DNA of 64,000 nucleotides. It comes from Amycolatopsis tucumanensis. Its GTDB lineage: Bacteria; Actinomycetota; Actinomycetes; Mycobacteriales; Pseudonocardiaceae. Location of the stretch: positions 62,001 through 126,000 of the forward strand of contig NZ_JAKGSD010000015.1 in the NCBI RefSeq assembly GCF_021654135.1, read 5' to 3'. This document shows, one piece after another, positions 19,454 to 27,251 of the stretch (within the stretch, counting starts at the first letter, position 1; each line of letters opens with the position of its first letter). A model generated the notes under the pieces. That model saw only the letters and a list, made by a program, of their open reading frames with translations. It had not been told where the DNA came from and ran no database searches. The position numbers and the translations under genes are program-made.

Positions 19454-20419
19454 ATGACCGTCCACCCGCACCCGATCGTCGACATGTCGGGCATGGTGCT
19501 CGACCGCGACTGCTGGCGCGCCTACCTCGGGGGGTTCGCCGAGTACGCGCCGGACTACTTCCGCCTGTTCGGCCAGCGGCTCGCGGTCACCGCGGGACTG
19601 GACCCGCGGGACTTCGCGGCGGCGAGCAAGGATCCCGACGCCGCGCTCGACCTGCTCCTGGCGAGCCCGGTGTTCGATCTCGACCTGGACGCCTACGTCG
19701 CCCGCCTGGCGCGGGAAGGGGTGCGGCACCAGGTCATCCACTCGAGCATGCGGCCGCTGCCCGGCGGCGGGATGGTGAGCGACCGGATCGCGGAGTTCGC
19801 CGCGCGTCATCCCGAACGCCTGCAGGCGTGGGCGAGCGTGAACCTCGCCGATCCCGCCGCGGCGATCGCGGAGGTGCGGCGCTGCGTGCTCGAACTCGGC
19901 ATGCGCGGGGTGTCGGTTACCCACTTCCTGGACGTCGCCGAGCCGTTGTCGGAGGGCGCGCACGAGTTCTACCGGACGGTGAGTGAGCTGGGTGTGCCCC
20001 TGTGGGTGCACACCGGGCACAACCTGTCGACCCGGGTGCCGATGAACTGGTGTACGTGGCGGGAGGTGGACGAGATCGCGCGGCGGCACCCCGACCTGGT
20101 GGTGGTCGCCGGGCACGGCGGCTGGCCCTGGGTCCTGGAGATGATGACGCTGTGCCAGCGGCACCGCAACGTCTACCTGGAGTTCTCCACGCACCGGCCG
20201 CGGCACATGACCCGGCCAGGATCCGGGTGGGAGCCGTTGCTCCTGCACGGTGCTTCCACGGTCCGGAGCAAGATCCTCTTCGGGGGGATCGAATGGGTGC
20301 ACGGCATGACCACCGGTGCATTGGCCGCTGAAGTGGCTGCGCTCGCGCTCGACGAGCGCAGCAAGTGTGCGTGGCTGCACGACAACGGCGCGCGCCTGCT
20401 CGACCTCGATCCGAGCTAG
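19454..20419 (+). CDS. Amidohydrolase-2-like protein with altered metal site
   Basis: This 321-aa protein has the ACMSD/amidohydrolase-2 layout, with VWVHTGHN after strand 5, VVAGHGGWPW, and a closing LFGGIEW block before the last helices. The D-x-H-x-H ligand pair expected on strand 1 reads V-D-M-S-G-M, and the usual S-D-W Asp reads I-E-W. Metal binding is therefore doubtful or unusual. Family members decarboxylate or hydrolyse ring-derived acids. It starts 39 bp after the TetR gene in the same direction, behind GGAGAGG. Confidence 0.75.
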   Translation: MTVHPHPIVDMSGMVLDRDCWRAYLGGFAEYAPDYFRLFGQRLAVTAGLDPRDFAAASKDPDAALDLLLASPVFDLDLDAYVARLAREGVRHQVIHSSMRPLPGGGMVSDRIAEFAARHPERLQAWASVNLADPAAAIAEVRRCVLELGMRGVSVTHFLDVAEPLSEGAHEFYRTVSELGVPLWVHTGHNLSTRVPMNWCTWREVDEIARRHPDLVVVAGHGGWPWVLEMMTLCQRHRNVYLEFSTHRPRHMTRPGSGWEPLLLHGASTVRSKILFGGIEWVHGMTTGALAAEVAALALDERSKCAWLHDNGARLLDLDPS

Positions 20420-20465
20420 ACCGGCCGGGTGCCGCGTCTTGACCGGACAGGCCTGCGGTCCTAAA

Positions 20466-20479
20466 AATGAACGTTCATA
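20466..20479. promoter_or_regulatory. TetR-type operator, site 4
   Basis: AATGAACGTTCATA contains the perfect dodecamer ATGAACGTTCAT (20467-20478), 22 bp before the SDR start. It sits where it would control the SDR-SDR unit at 20501-22134. Confidence 0.65.
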
Positions 20480-20500
20480 CACAAGGAAGTGGAGGGGTCC

Positions 20501-21244
20501 ATGAACCTCGCAGGACGTGCCGCGCTCGTCACCGGGGCAGGACGTGGCATCGGCGCGGCGATCGCCGAACGCCTCGCCGCGGGCGGCGCCCGGGTCGCGG
20601 TGAACGATCTGGACGCCGAGGCCGCGAAGGCGACGGTCGAGCGCATTGAGGCCGCGGGTGGTGACGGGGTGGCGCTGGCCGGCGACATCGCCGACACCTC
20701 CTTCGCCCGCGAGCTGGTCGCCACGGCCGCGGACCAGCTGGGCGGCCTGGCGATCCTGGTCAACAACGCGGGCACCATCCACCGCCTGCCGCTGCGGGAG
20801 CAGACCGAACAGCACTGGGACCGGGTGATGGACGTCAACCTCAAGGCGCCGTTCGTGCTCAGCCAGGCCGCGGTCGATCACCTCGCCGCGGCCGGGCACG
20901 GCGCGATCGTCAACATCTGCTCGGTCGCGGTGATCGGGTTCTTCCGCCAGATCGCCTACGACGCATCCAAGGGCGGCCTGCTCACGATGACCCGGTCGCT
21001 GGCCGTCGAACTGGGCCGGGAAGGGATCCGGGCCAACGCGATCGCGCCTGGGTTCATCGACACCGACACCGGCCACGCGGCCGATCTCGGCCGGATCGGG
21101 GAGAAGACCGTGGCGACCCTGCCGTTGAGCCGGACCGGGCAGCCGGACGAGGTCGCGGGCGCCGCGGTCTGGCTGGCGTCGGACGAGGCGCGGTACGTCA
21201 CGGGCCAGGTGCTGTTCGTCGACGGCGGCTGGGTGCGGAACTAG
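20501..21244 (+). CDS. SDR-family dehydrogenase (FabG-like)
   Basis: The ATG at 20501 is preferred over GTG 20489 because GGAGGGG sits 4 nt upstream. The product is 247 aa and classical: TGAGRGIGAA cofactor loop, N-N-A-G, catalytic Y-D-A-S-K, and APGFIDTDTG. The D in VNDLDAE after strand 2 suggests NAD(H) rather than NADP(H). It probably oxidises a 3-hydroxyacyl-CoA or alcohol intermediate of the island's pathway. The next SDR follows within 30 bp, so the two form an operon behind operator site 4. Confidence 0.88.
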   Translation: MNLAGRAALVTGAGRGIGAAIAERLAAGGARVAVNDLDAEAAKATVERIEAAGGDGVALAGDIADTSFARELVATAADQLGGLAILVNNAGTIHRLPLREQTEQHWDRVMDVNLKAPFVLSQAAVDHLAAAGHGAIVNICSVAVIGFFRQIAYDASKGGLLTMTRSLAVELGREGIRANAIAPGFIDTDTGHAADLGRIGEKTVATLPLSRTGQPDEVAGAAVWLASDEARYVTGQVLFVDGGWVRN

Positions 21245-21273
21245 TCATGGCAACGGGAAGGGAACCAACGAGC

Positions 21274-22134
21274 ATGGGAAACACTGACGCCGCGCGGCTG
21301 GATGGGCGGGTCGCGCTGGTGACCGGTGGCGCCTCCGGCATCGGGCAGGCGACGGCGCGGCGTCTGAGCCGGGACGGCGCGACTGTCGTCATCGCCGACA
21401 TCGACGGCGAGGGAGCCGAAGCGGTCGCCAAGGACATCCAGAACGCCGGCGGTCTGGCCGAGGCGGTGCCCTGCGACCAAACCGACCCCGACCAGGTAGC
21501 GGTGTTGTTCGAGCGGCTGCAGCGGCACGACCGGCTCGACATCTGCGTGGCCAACGCCGGCTGGGGACGGTTCGGCGCGTTCCTGGAGATCCCGGAGAAG
21601 ACTTGGCGCCGCACGTTCGACATCAACGTGACCGGCACGTTCCTCATCTGCCAGGCCGCGGCGCGACGGATGGCCGAGCTGGGCAATGGGGGAGCGATCG
21701 TGGTGACCTCGTCGTCCGGGGCCGTCGAACCGGTAGCCCTGTTCACCGCCTACTGCTCGGCCAAAGCCGCGCTGAACATGATGGTGAAGATCATGGCCTA
21801 CGAACTGGGGCAGTTCGACATCCGCGTCAACGCGGTGATGCCGGGCGTGACGGAGACGGCGATGACCGGTGGTCTGCTGGCGACCGGGGCGCGCAGCTAC
21901 AACGAGGCCGAATCGCCCCTGGGCAGGCTCGGCAAGCCCGAGGACATCGCCGGTGCGGTCGCCTACCTCGTGTCCGACGACAGTGGTTACGTCAACGGCG
22001 CCGCCTTGCTCGTCGACGGCGGTGGCAGCGCGTACAACCCGGGCTGGTTCGGCACCGACTTCCGGCGGCGAGGAGAGGCGTCCTGGATCCTCCGGCACGA
22101 GCAGGTGCCGGTTCAGGAAGCCGGAAAAGCCTGA
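21274..22134 (+). CDS. SDR-family dehydrogenase
   Basis: ATG 21274 is preferred (GGGAAGGGA upstream); the in-frame ATG at 21247 is possible. The product is 286 aa with TGGASGIGQA, the N-A-G motif in VANAGW, the catalytic Y-C-S-A-K and the DGGGSAY end. The acidic V-I-A-D-I-D after strand 2 suggests NAD(H). A 30-residue C-terminal extension (FRRRGEASWILRHEQ) is longer than usual. It is cotranscribed with the SDR in front. Confidence 0.87.
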   Translation: MGNTDAARLDGRVALVTGGASGIGQATARRLSRDGATVVIADIDGEGAEAVAKDIQNAGGLAEAVPCDQTDPDQVAVLFERLQRHDRLDICVANAGWGRFGAFLEIPEKTWRRTFDINVTGTFLICQAAARRMAELGNGGAIVVTSSSGAVEPVALFTAYCSAKAALNMMVKIMAYELGQFDIRVNAVMPGVTETAMTGGLLATGARSYNEAESPLGRLGKPEDIAGAVAYLVSDDSGYVNGAALLVDGGGSAYNPGWFGTDFRRRGEASWILRHEQVPVQEAGKA

Positions 22135-22246
22135 CACGGCGGTACTTCCCGTCACGGCCCGCGGTTCTCAAGGGGTACTCGCGGGGCGATGACCGCGGGC
22201 CGGGACGGCCGTAGTTTCGCGATGTGCGCTACTGCGGAGGTGTCCC

Positions 22247-23734
22247 ATGACGAGTACCAGCACGGCACCGTCCCGGACGGTGTCGCTGCGGCCATGTTCG
22301 GCGACGATCGAAATCGATGCGCCGCGCAAGACCGCTGCGCTCGGCGCGGTCAACGCGGTCCTGAAGCGAGCCGGGTTCCGGACCGTCACCGCCGGCACGG
22401 GCGCGGCGGCGTTCTGTGCGGTCCAGGTGGAGAACGCGGCGTTCGGCGTGCACGGCAGCGGTGGTTGCCTGCGTCGTTCGGTCGTCCTGGAAGCTGCGAC
22501 CCGGATGGCCCGATCCGGTGGTGGCCGGATGGTGCTCGTCACCGACGCCCTGCCGTGGCCGGCTGGTTCGGCCCACGTCGAGCGCTCGGCGCGGCAGAGC
22601 GCGGATCTGCACTGGTGGCAGCAGCTCGCCTCCCGGGTGGCGCCGCACGGCGTGCGGATGAATGCCATCCGCATCGGCTACGCGCCCTTTCTCGGCCATT
22701 CGTTGCCCCAGCCGGCCGAGGCGGTGCTCCACGCGCACCAGGTGGTCCGCCGCCCGGTGACCGAGGCTGACCTGCAGGCGGCCCTGACACTGCTGCTCAG
22801 CCGCGGCCTGAACGCGATGGTCGGCGAGGTGCTGCCGCTCGACGGCGGACTCGAGACCGGGATCGTGCCAGTCAGTGCCACCGGAACAGCCAAAGTGGAC
22901 GGCAGCACGGTACCGCCGGCGCGACCGTGGTCCCTGGACGGGCGGACGGTGCTGGTGACCGGAGGCAGCAGCGGGATCGGCGCGGAAGCCGCTCTCGAGC
23001 TGGCCAGGCGGGGCGCCGATGTCGTGCTCGCGGCACGGCGGCTCCCCGAGCTGGACGAGGTGGCGGCGGCGATCCGGGAGCACCTTGGGCGGCGGGCCTG
23101 GACGGTCCGCGCCGACCTGTCCCGCGCCGGCGCCGCCGACGACCTGGTCGACGAAGCCCTGCGCCAGGCCGGCGCGGTGCACGACTTCGTGCACGCGGCC
23201 GGCGTCCTGCCGAGGGACGACCAGCCCGAGGCGCGGCGGCACCGCGAAGAGGCCTACCGGATCAACGTCCTGTCCTTCGCCGACGCCGTGGAAAGGCTCG
23301 CGCAGCGGTGGGTTTCCTCCGGGCACCGCGGCAACATCGTCGCGGTCTCGTCCACGAGCGCGCAGACCGCGCCGGTGCCGGGGTTGTACAGCTACGGCTC
23401 GGGCAAGGCAGCGGTCGCGCAGCTGAGCACACACCTGGCGGTGACGCTGGCGCGCCACCGGATCCGGGTCAATTCGGTGCTGCCGGGCATTGTCCGCACC
23501 CCGATGACCGACACCGCCGATCCAGCGTTCGTGACCGCGTCACTGCGGCGGATCCCATCCGGCCGGCTGTGCGATCCGGAAGACATCGCCGCGGCGGTGG
23601 CGTACCTGATCAGCCCGGCATCCGCGATGGTGGACGGAGCCCAGTTGCGCGTGTGCGGCGGCTGGGCGACCTTGCGATCACTGCCCGCGTTCACCCCCGG
23701 AGGCGAGCAGCCCGTCCCCGCGATGTTCGCGTGA
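22247..23734 (+). CDS. Tandem SDR fusion with degenerate N-terminal half
   Basis: This 495-aa protein starts behind GGAGGT. Residues about 228-470 are a complete SDR (TGGSSGIGAE, catalytic Y-G-S-G-K, VLPGIVRTPMTD). Residues about 20-210 also follow the SDR pattern (VRMNAIRIGYAPF, then LLLSRGLNAMVGEVLPLDGG near the end) but lack TGxxxGxG, N-A-G and YxxxK. The first half is probably structural and mimics the dimer partner, or it is a decayed duplicate. It lacks an obvious ATGAAC operator and meets the thiolase gene tail-to-tail 11 bp later. Confidence 0.8.
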   Translation: MTSTSTAPSRTVSLRPCSATIEIDAPRKTAALGAVNAVLKRAGFRTVTAGTGAAAFCAVQVENAAFGVHGSGGCLRRSVVLEAATRMARSGGGRMVLVTDALPWPAGSAHVERSARQSADLHWWQQLASRVAPHGVRMNAIRIGYAPFLGHSLPQPAEAVLHAHQVVRRPVTEADLQAALTLLLSRGLNAMVGEVLPLDGGLETGIVPVSATGTAKVDGSTVPPARPWSLDGRTVLVTGGSSGIGAEAALELARRGADVVLAARRLPELDEVAAAIREHLGRRAWTVRADLSRAGAADDLVDEALRQAGAVHDFVHAAGVLPRDDQPEARRHREEAYRINVLSFADAVERLAQRWVSSGHRGNIVAVSSTSAQTAPVPGLYSYGSGKAAVAQLSTHLAVTLARHRIRVNSVLPGIVRTPMTDTADPAFVTASLRRIPSGRLCDPEDIAAAVAYLISPASAMVDGAQLRVCGGWATLRSLPAFTPGGEQPVPAMFA

Positions 23735-23745
23735 TGGGAAGCCGC

Positions 23746-24966
23746 TCACCCGGTGACCACGAAGCTCACCGCCGTGCTGCAGCTGCCCCCGACGTTGAGG
23801 GTCGCGGCGGTGCGCGCTCCCGGTACCTGGTAGTCGCCGGCGGTTCCGGTCACCTGCCGGTGCGCGTCCAGCAGCATCCGGACTCCGGTGGCCCCCACTG
23901 GGTGCCCTGCGCCGATCAGGCCGCCCGACGGGTTCACCGGCAGGCGCCCGTCGAAGTCGATGTGGCCGTCCTCGATGGCCTGCCAGGCCTTCCCGGGATC
24001 GGTGAGTCCGAAGTGGTCGATCGCGACGTACTCGGTGATCGTGAAGCAGTCGTGGGTTTCGATCACGTCGAGCTCTTCCGGTCCACGCACGCCGGCCCGG
24101 CCGTAGGCGTCGGTGATCGCTTGCCGGACGTTCGGGAACAGGTAGCGCCCCTCGTGGGTGAACTTCGCGCTCAGCGGTAGTGGTGCGGTGTGGTGGCCCC
24201 ATCCGCTGATCCGGCTGGCCCTGCGGCCGGGCGACCCGCCCAGCCAGGACTCGGTGAACCGGCTGCCGGCGAGCACGATCGCGCTCGCCCCGTCGGTGAT
24301 CCGGCCGCAGTCGCTCCTCCGGGTGCGGCCGGTGACGATCGGGTTGGCGATGTCGTCGGCGTCGAAGTGGCCGGGTTCGGCTGTCCAGTCACGGGTCTGG
24401 GCGAGCGGGTTGCGGCGGGCGTTGGTGCGGTTGAGCTCGGCGATGCGGTTGAGGTGGGTTTGGTCGAGGCCGTACCGGCGGTCCACCTCCTGGCTGATGC
24501 GGTCGAAGAGGTGCGGCCAGGGCAGCTCGCCGGAGTCCAGTTCCTCGGGTGTCCACGCCGCGGAGCCGAGGTTGCGTGCCGCTTCCTCACCCGCGACGTT
24601 GCGCATCAGCTCGACCCCGACGACGAGGACGACGTCGTACCGCCCGGCCTCGATCTCCGCCATGGCGGCCAGCGCCGCGGCACTACCGGACGCACAGGCT
24701 GCTTCGTGCCTGCTGGTGGGCAGCGTGGCCCAGGCCGGGGTCAGCATCGGGATCATCGCACCGAGGTGCGACTGCCCGGCGAAGCGCTCCCCGCCGAAGT
24801 TGCCGACGTGCGCGGTGTCGATGTCGGACGGTTCGAGTCCCGTCACGCCGAGGCAGTCTCGGACAGCCTGCTCCAGCATGTCGAAGAGCGGGTTGTCGCT
24901 CTGTTTGGCCCACTTGACGGCGAAATCGGTCTGGGCGCCGCCCAGGATGTGGACTGTGTCGGCCAT
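23746..24966 (-). CDS. Thiolase / SCP-x-type acetyl-CoA acetyltransferase
   Basis: This 406-aa protein starts at ATG 24966. The nucleophile Cys91 is in HEAACASGSAA, and the C-terminal NPSGGLIGAGHPVGATG carries the catalytic His. The final G-G-S-C-S block gives the second Cys region in the sterol-carrier-protein thiolase style. The expected job is to cleave a 3-ketoacyl-CoA, releasing acetyl- or propionyl-CoA. It is divergent from the ABC transporter; operator sites 5 and 6 lie in the shared 168-bp gap, so both sides are probably derepressed together. No DUF35-type partner gene is adjacent. Confidence 0.88.
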   Translation of the reverse strand: MADTVHILGGAQTDFAVKWAKQSDNPLFDMLEQAVRDCLGVTGLEPSDIDTAHVGNFGGERFAGQSHLGAMIPMLTPAWATLPTSRHEAACASGSAAALAAMAEIEAGRYDVVLVVGVELMRNVAGEEAARNLGSAAWTPEELDSGELPWPHLFDRISQEVDRRYGLDQTHLNRIAELNRTNARRNPLAQTRDWTAEPGHFDADDIANPIVTGRTRRSDCGRITDGASAIVLAGSRFTESWLGGSPGRRASRISGWGHHTAPLPLSAKFTHEGRYLFPNVRQAITDAYGRAGVRGPEELDVIETHDCFTITEYVAIDHFGLTDPGKAWQAIEDGHIDFDGRLPVNPSGGLIGAGHPVGATGVRMLLDAHRQVTGTAGDYQVPGARTAATLNVGGSCSTAVSFVVTG

Positions 24967-24985
24967 GGCGCTCCCTTGCTGGTGA

Positions 24986-24997
24986 ATGAACGTACAT
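24986..24997. promoter_or_regulatory. TetR-type operator, site 5
   Basis: ATGAACGTACAT, 19 bp upstream of the thiolase start on the minus strand, matches the consensus except for one base in the right half. Confidence 0.55.
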
Positions 24998-25078
24998 GCA
25001 ATATCGCTTCCCGCTCGGGACTTGGCAAGTCTTCCGGGCTGTTCACCACGTCTCTTGACGTGCGAGAAGCGCGATGTA

Positions 25079-25092
25079 TATAAACGCTCATA
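25079..25092. promoter_or_regulatory. TetR-type operator, site 6
   Basis: TATAAACGCTCATA matches the shared operator with a weaker left half, 42 bp upstream of the ABC substrate-binding gene. With site 5 it fills the divergent thiolase/transporter promoter region. Confidence 0.5.
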
Positions 25093-25134
25093 CACGTACC
25101 CGTTTCGGGTGATCCGACGCCAACGGAGGCGCAC

Positions 25135-26370
25135 ATGGACACGAGCCTGAGCCGCGGCGGACCCGGCTTGTCCCGCCGGACCGCCCTGTCGGGGGCGCTG
25201 GCACTGGGAACCGGGCTCCTCGGCGCCGGACTGACGGCGTGCGCCGGTCGCGGAGCGGGATCCACGGACGGGCAGGCCGAGCTCGGCTGGATCCAGCCGA
25301 AGACCGGGCGGCTGGCCAGCGCCTACGCCCCGACCTTCATCGGCGCGCGGCTTGCCCTGCAGGAGATCAACGCCGCGGGCGGCCTGCTCGGCACGGCGAT
25401 CGCGGTGCACGAAGAGGACGACGAGGGATCCCCCGCCACGCAGGCGACCGTCGCCCAGCGGTTGCTCAGCGCGCGACCGGACTTCGTCGTCGGTCCGACG
25501 GGCAGTTCCCAGGCCGTCGCGTCGGTCACCGCGCTCGCCCGCGGCAACGCGATCCAGTCCGCGTGGGGCGGCGCCGACCTCCTCGGCGACGGGGCCCGGT
25601 TCCCCGGGCACTACCAGCTGGTCTTCAACACCAGCAGGCAGGGCAGGGCGGCCGCGAAGTTCCTCTTCGAGACCCGCGGCCTCCGCCGGATCGGCCTGCT
25701 CACCGAGAACTCCGAGTTCGGCAAGTCCATGCAGGAGTCCTTCACCCGCACCCTGCGTGAGGACTACCGCACCGAACTCGCCGGTGTGCAGGTGTTCGAG
25801 CCGAACGCCCCGGACATGACGCCCTACCTCAACCAGCTGGCCCGCGCCGGGGTCGAGGGGCTCGGCATGTTCAGCGGACAACCGCAGGCGGCCGTGCTGT
25901 CCCTGCGGGCGATGGCCAACGGCGGCTTCGCGCCGGTGATCGTGGCCCACGACCTCAACTACATCGACGCCTACAACGAGATCCCGGTCGAGCTGCTGCG
26001 CAACTTCTACGGCACCGCCTACCGCTCATTGACCTACCCCCGGGGTGGTGCCCCGTCGGGCCCCGCGGTCGAGTACGCGGCCAAGATCCGGGCCGAGGCC
26101 GGGCAGCTGGCGTTCTCCGCCGCCAACAGCCCGTACTACGACTTCCTGAAACTGCTGGCGACGGTGGTGGAGCAGGAGCGCACGACCGACCCGGAGCGGC
26201 TGCGGGCCGCCTTCGACCGGGTACGGGGTTACCCGGGTGTGCGGGCGCCGATCTCGTTCACCGAGACCGACCACTGTGGAATCGGCGACGACGCGATCGC
26301 CATCGCGACGCTGCTCTCGGCCCGGGACGCGGCGTCCGCGGGCGGTATCTTCCGGGAGCTGGCCTCGTGA
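25135..26370 (+). CDS. ABC transporter substrate-binding lipoprotein (LivJ-like)
   Basis: This 411-aa protein has an N-terminal SRR motif, a hydrophobic segment and a lipobox L-T-A-C with Cys36, so it is lipid-anchored outside the membrane and may use the Tat route. The mature part is a type I periplasmic-binding fold of the branched-chain amino-acid family (ALQEINAAGG, VVGPTGSSQAVAS, GLLTENSEFGKSM). In actinobacteria such proteins also bind aromatic or short branched acids. It is the first gene of a four-gene transporter unit that continues into the acyl-CoA ligase. Confidence 0.88.
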   Translation: MDTSLSRGGPGLSRRTALSGALALGTGLLGAGLTACAGRGAGSTDGQAELGWIQPKTGRLASAYAPTFIGARLALQEINAAGGLLGTAIAVHEEDDEGSPATQATVAQRLLSARPDFVVGPTGSSQAVASVTALARGNAIQSAWGGADLLGDGARFPGHYQLVFNTSRQGRAAAKFLFETRGLRRIGLLTENSEFGKSMQESFTRTLREDYRTELAGVQVFEPNAPDMTPYLNQLARAGVEGLGMFSGQPQAAVLSLRAMANGGFAPVIVAHDLNYIDAYNEIPVELLRNFYGTAYRSLTYPRGGAPSGPAVEYAAKIRAEAGQLAFSAANSPYYDFLKLLATVVEQERTTDPERLRAAFDRVRGYPGVRAPISFTETDHCGIGDDAIAIATLLSARDAASAGGIFRELAS

Positions 26371-27251
26371 ACCCGGTCAGCGAGGTCCTCGTCCCCGGGC
26401 TGACGTTCGGCAGCCTGTACGCGCTCGTCGCGATCGGGTTCAACGTGCTCTACCGGCCGACGAACGTGCTCAACTTCGCGCAGGGCGACCTGGTGATGGT
26501 CGGCGCGATGCTGATGGCCGCGACCGGCCTCGGGGGCCTGCCGTGGCCGATCGCGCTCGGCTGTGTGGTGGTGGTCGTCGGCCTGGTCGCGCTGCTCGAG
26601 GAACGGCTGGCCGTCGCGCCCGTGCTGCGCCGATCCAGTCACGCCGCGGGCTGGGTCATCACCACGCTCGCCTTCTCGCTGGTCCTGAGCCAGGTCGCGG
26701 GCCGGATCTGGACCGCGGAACCGCGGTCGGTGGCGCCACCCGAGCCGTTGTCCCTGCGACCGATCGACTTGCTGGGGCTGCAGATCAGCAGTTACCAGCT
26801 CGTGGTGATCGCAGTGGTCGTGGTGCTCGTCGTCGCGCTCGAACTCGGGGACCGGACGCGGTTCGGGTGCGCGGTGCGGGCGGTCGCCGCGGACCGCGAC
26901 GCGGCGCGGCTGCAGGGGATCCGGCCGGACCGGATCGGCCGCATCTCGTTCCTGGCCGGGGGCGCGCTTGCCGGACTCGCCGGGGTGCTCGCCGCGCCGC
27001 TGCTGCTGGCCTCGGTGACCATGGGGTTCGGCCTGCTCATCCGCGGGTTCTTCGCGGCCATCGTGGGCGGCGTCGGCGACCACCGGGGCGCGCTGGTCGC
27101 GGGCTGGCTGCTCGGCGTCGTCGAAGCGGCCGGGGCGCGGTACGTTTCGCCGGGCATGCAGACCGCGGTCCTCTTCGGAGTGGTCGTGGTCGTCCTGATG
27201 GTCCGGCCCACCGGGCTCCGGCGTGCGGGCGGGGTGCTGCGCCATGTCTGA
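26367..27251 (+). CDS. Branched-chain-type ABC permease (LivH-like)
   Basis: This 294-aa integral membrane protein has about eight helices. Its GTG start overlaps the previous stop (GTGA). VLYRPTNVLNFAQGDLVMVGA is the family signature near the N-terminus, and the AADRDAARLQGIRPDRI coupling loop that contacts the ATPases is present. It pairs with the LivM-like half of the following fusion to make the channel. Confidence 0.9.
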   Translation: MNPVSEVLVPGLTFGSLYALVAIGFNVLYRPTNVLNFAQGDLVMVGAMLMAATGLGGLPWPIALGCVVVVVGLVALLEERLAVAPVLRRSSHAAGWVITTLAFSLVLSQVAGRIWTAEPRSVAPPEPLSLRPIDLLGLQISSYQLVVIAVVVVLVVALELGDRTRFGCAVRAVAADRDAARLQGIRPDRIGRISFLAGGALAGLAGVLAAPLLLASVTMGFGLLIRGFFAAIVGGVGDHRGALVAGWLLGVVEAAGARYVSPGMQTAVLFGVVVVVLMVRPTGLRRAGGVLRHV

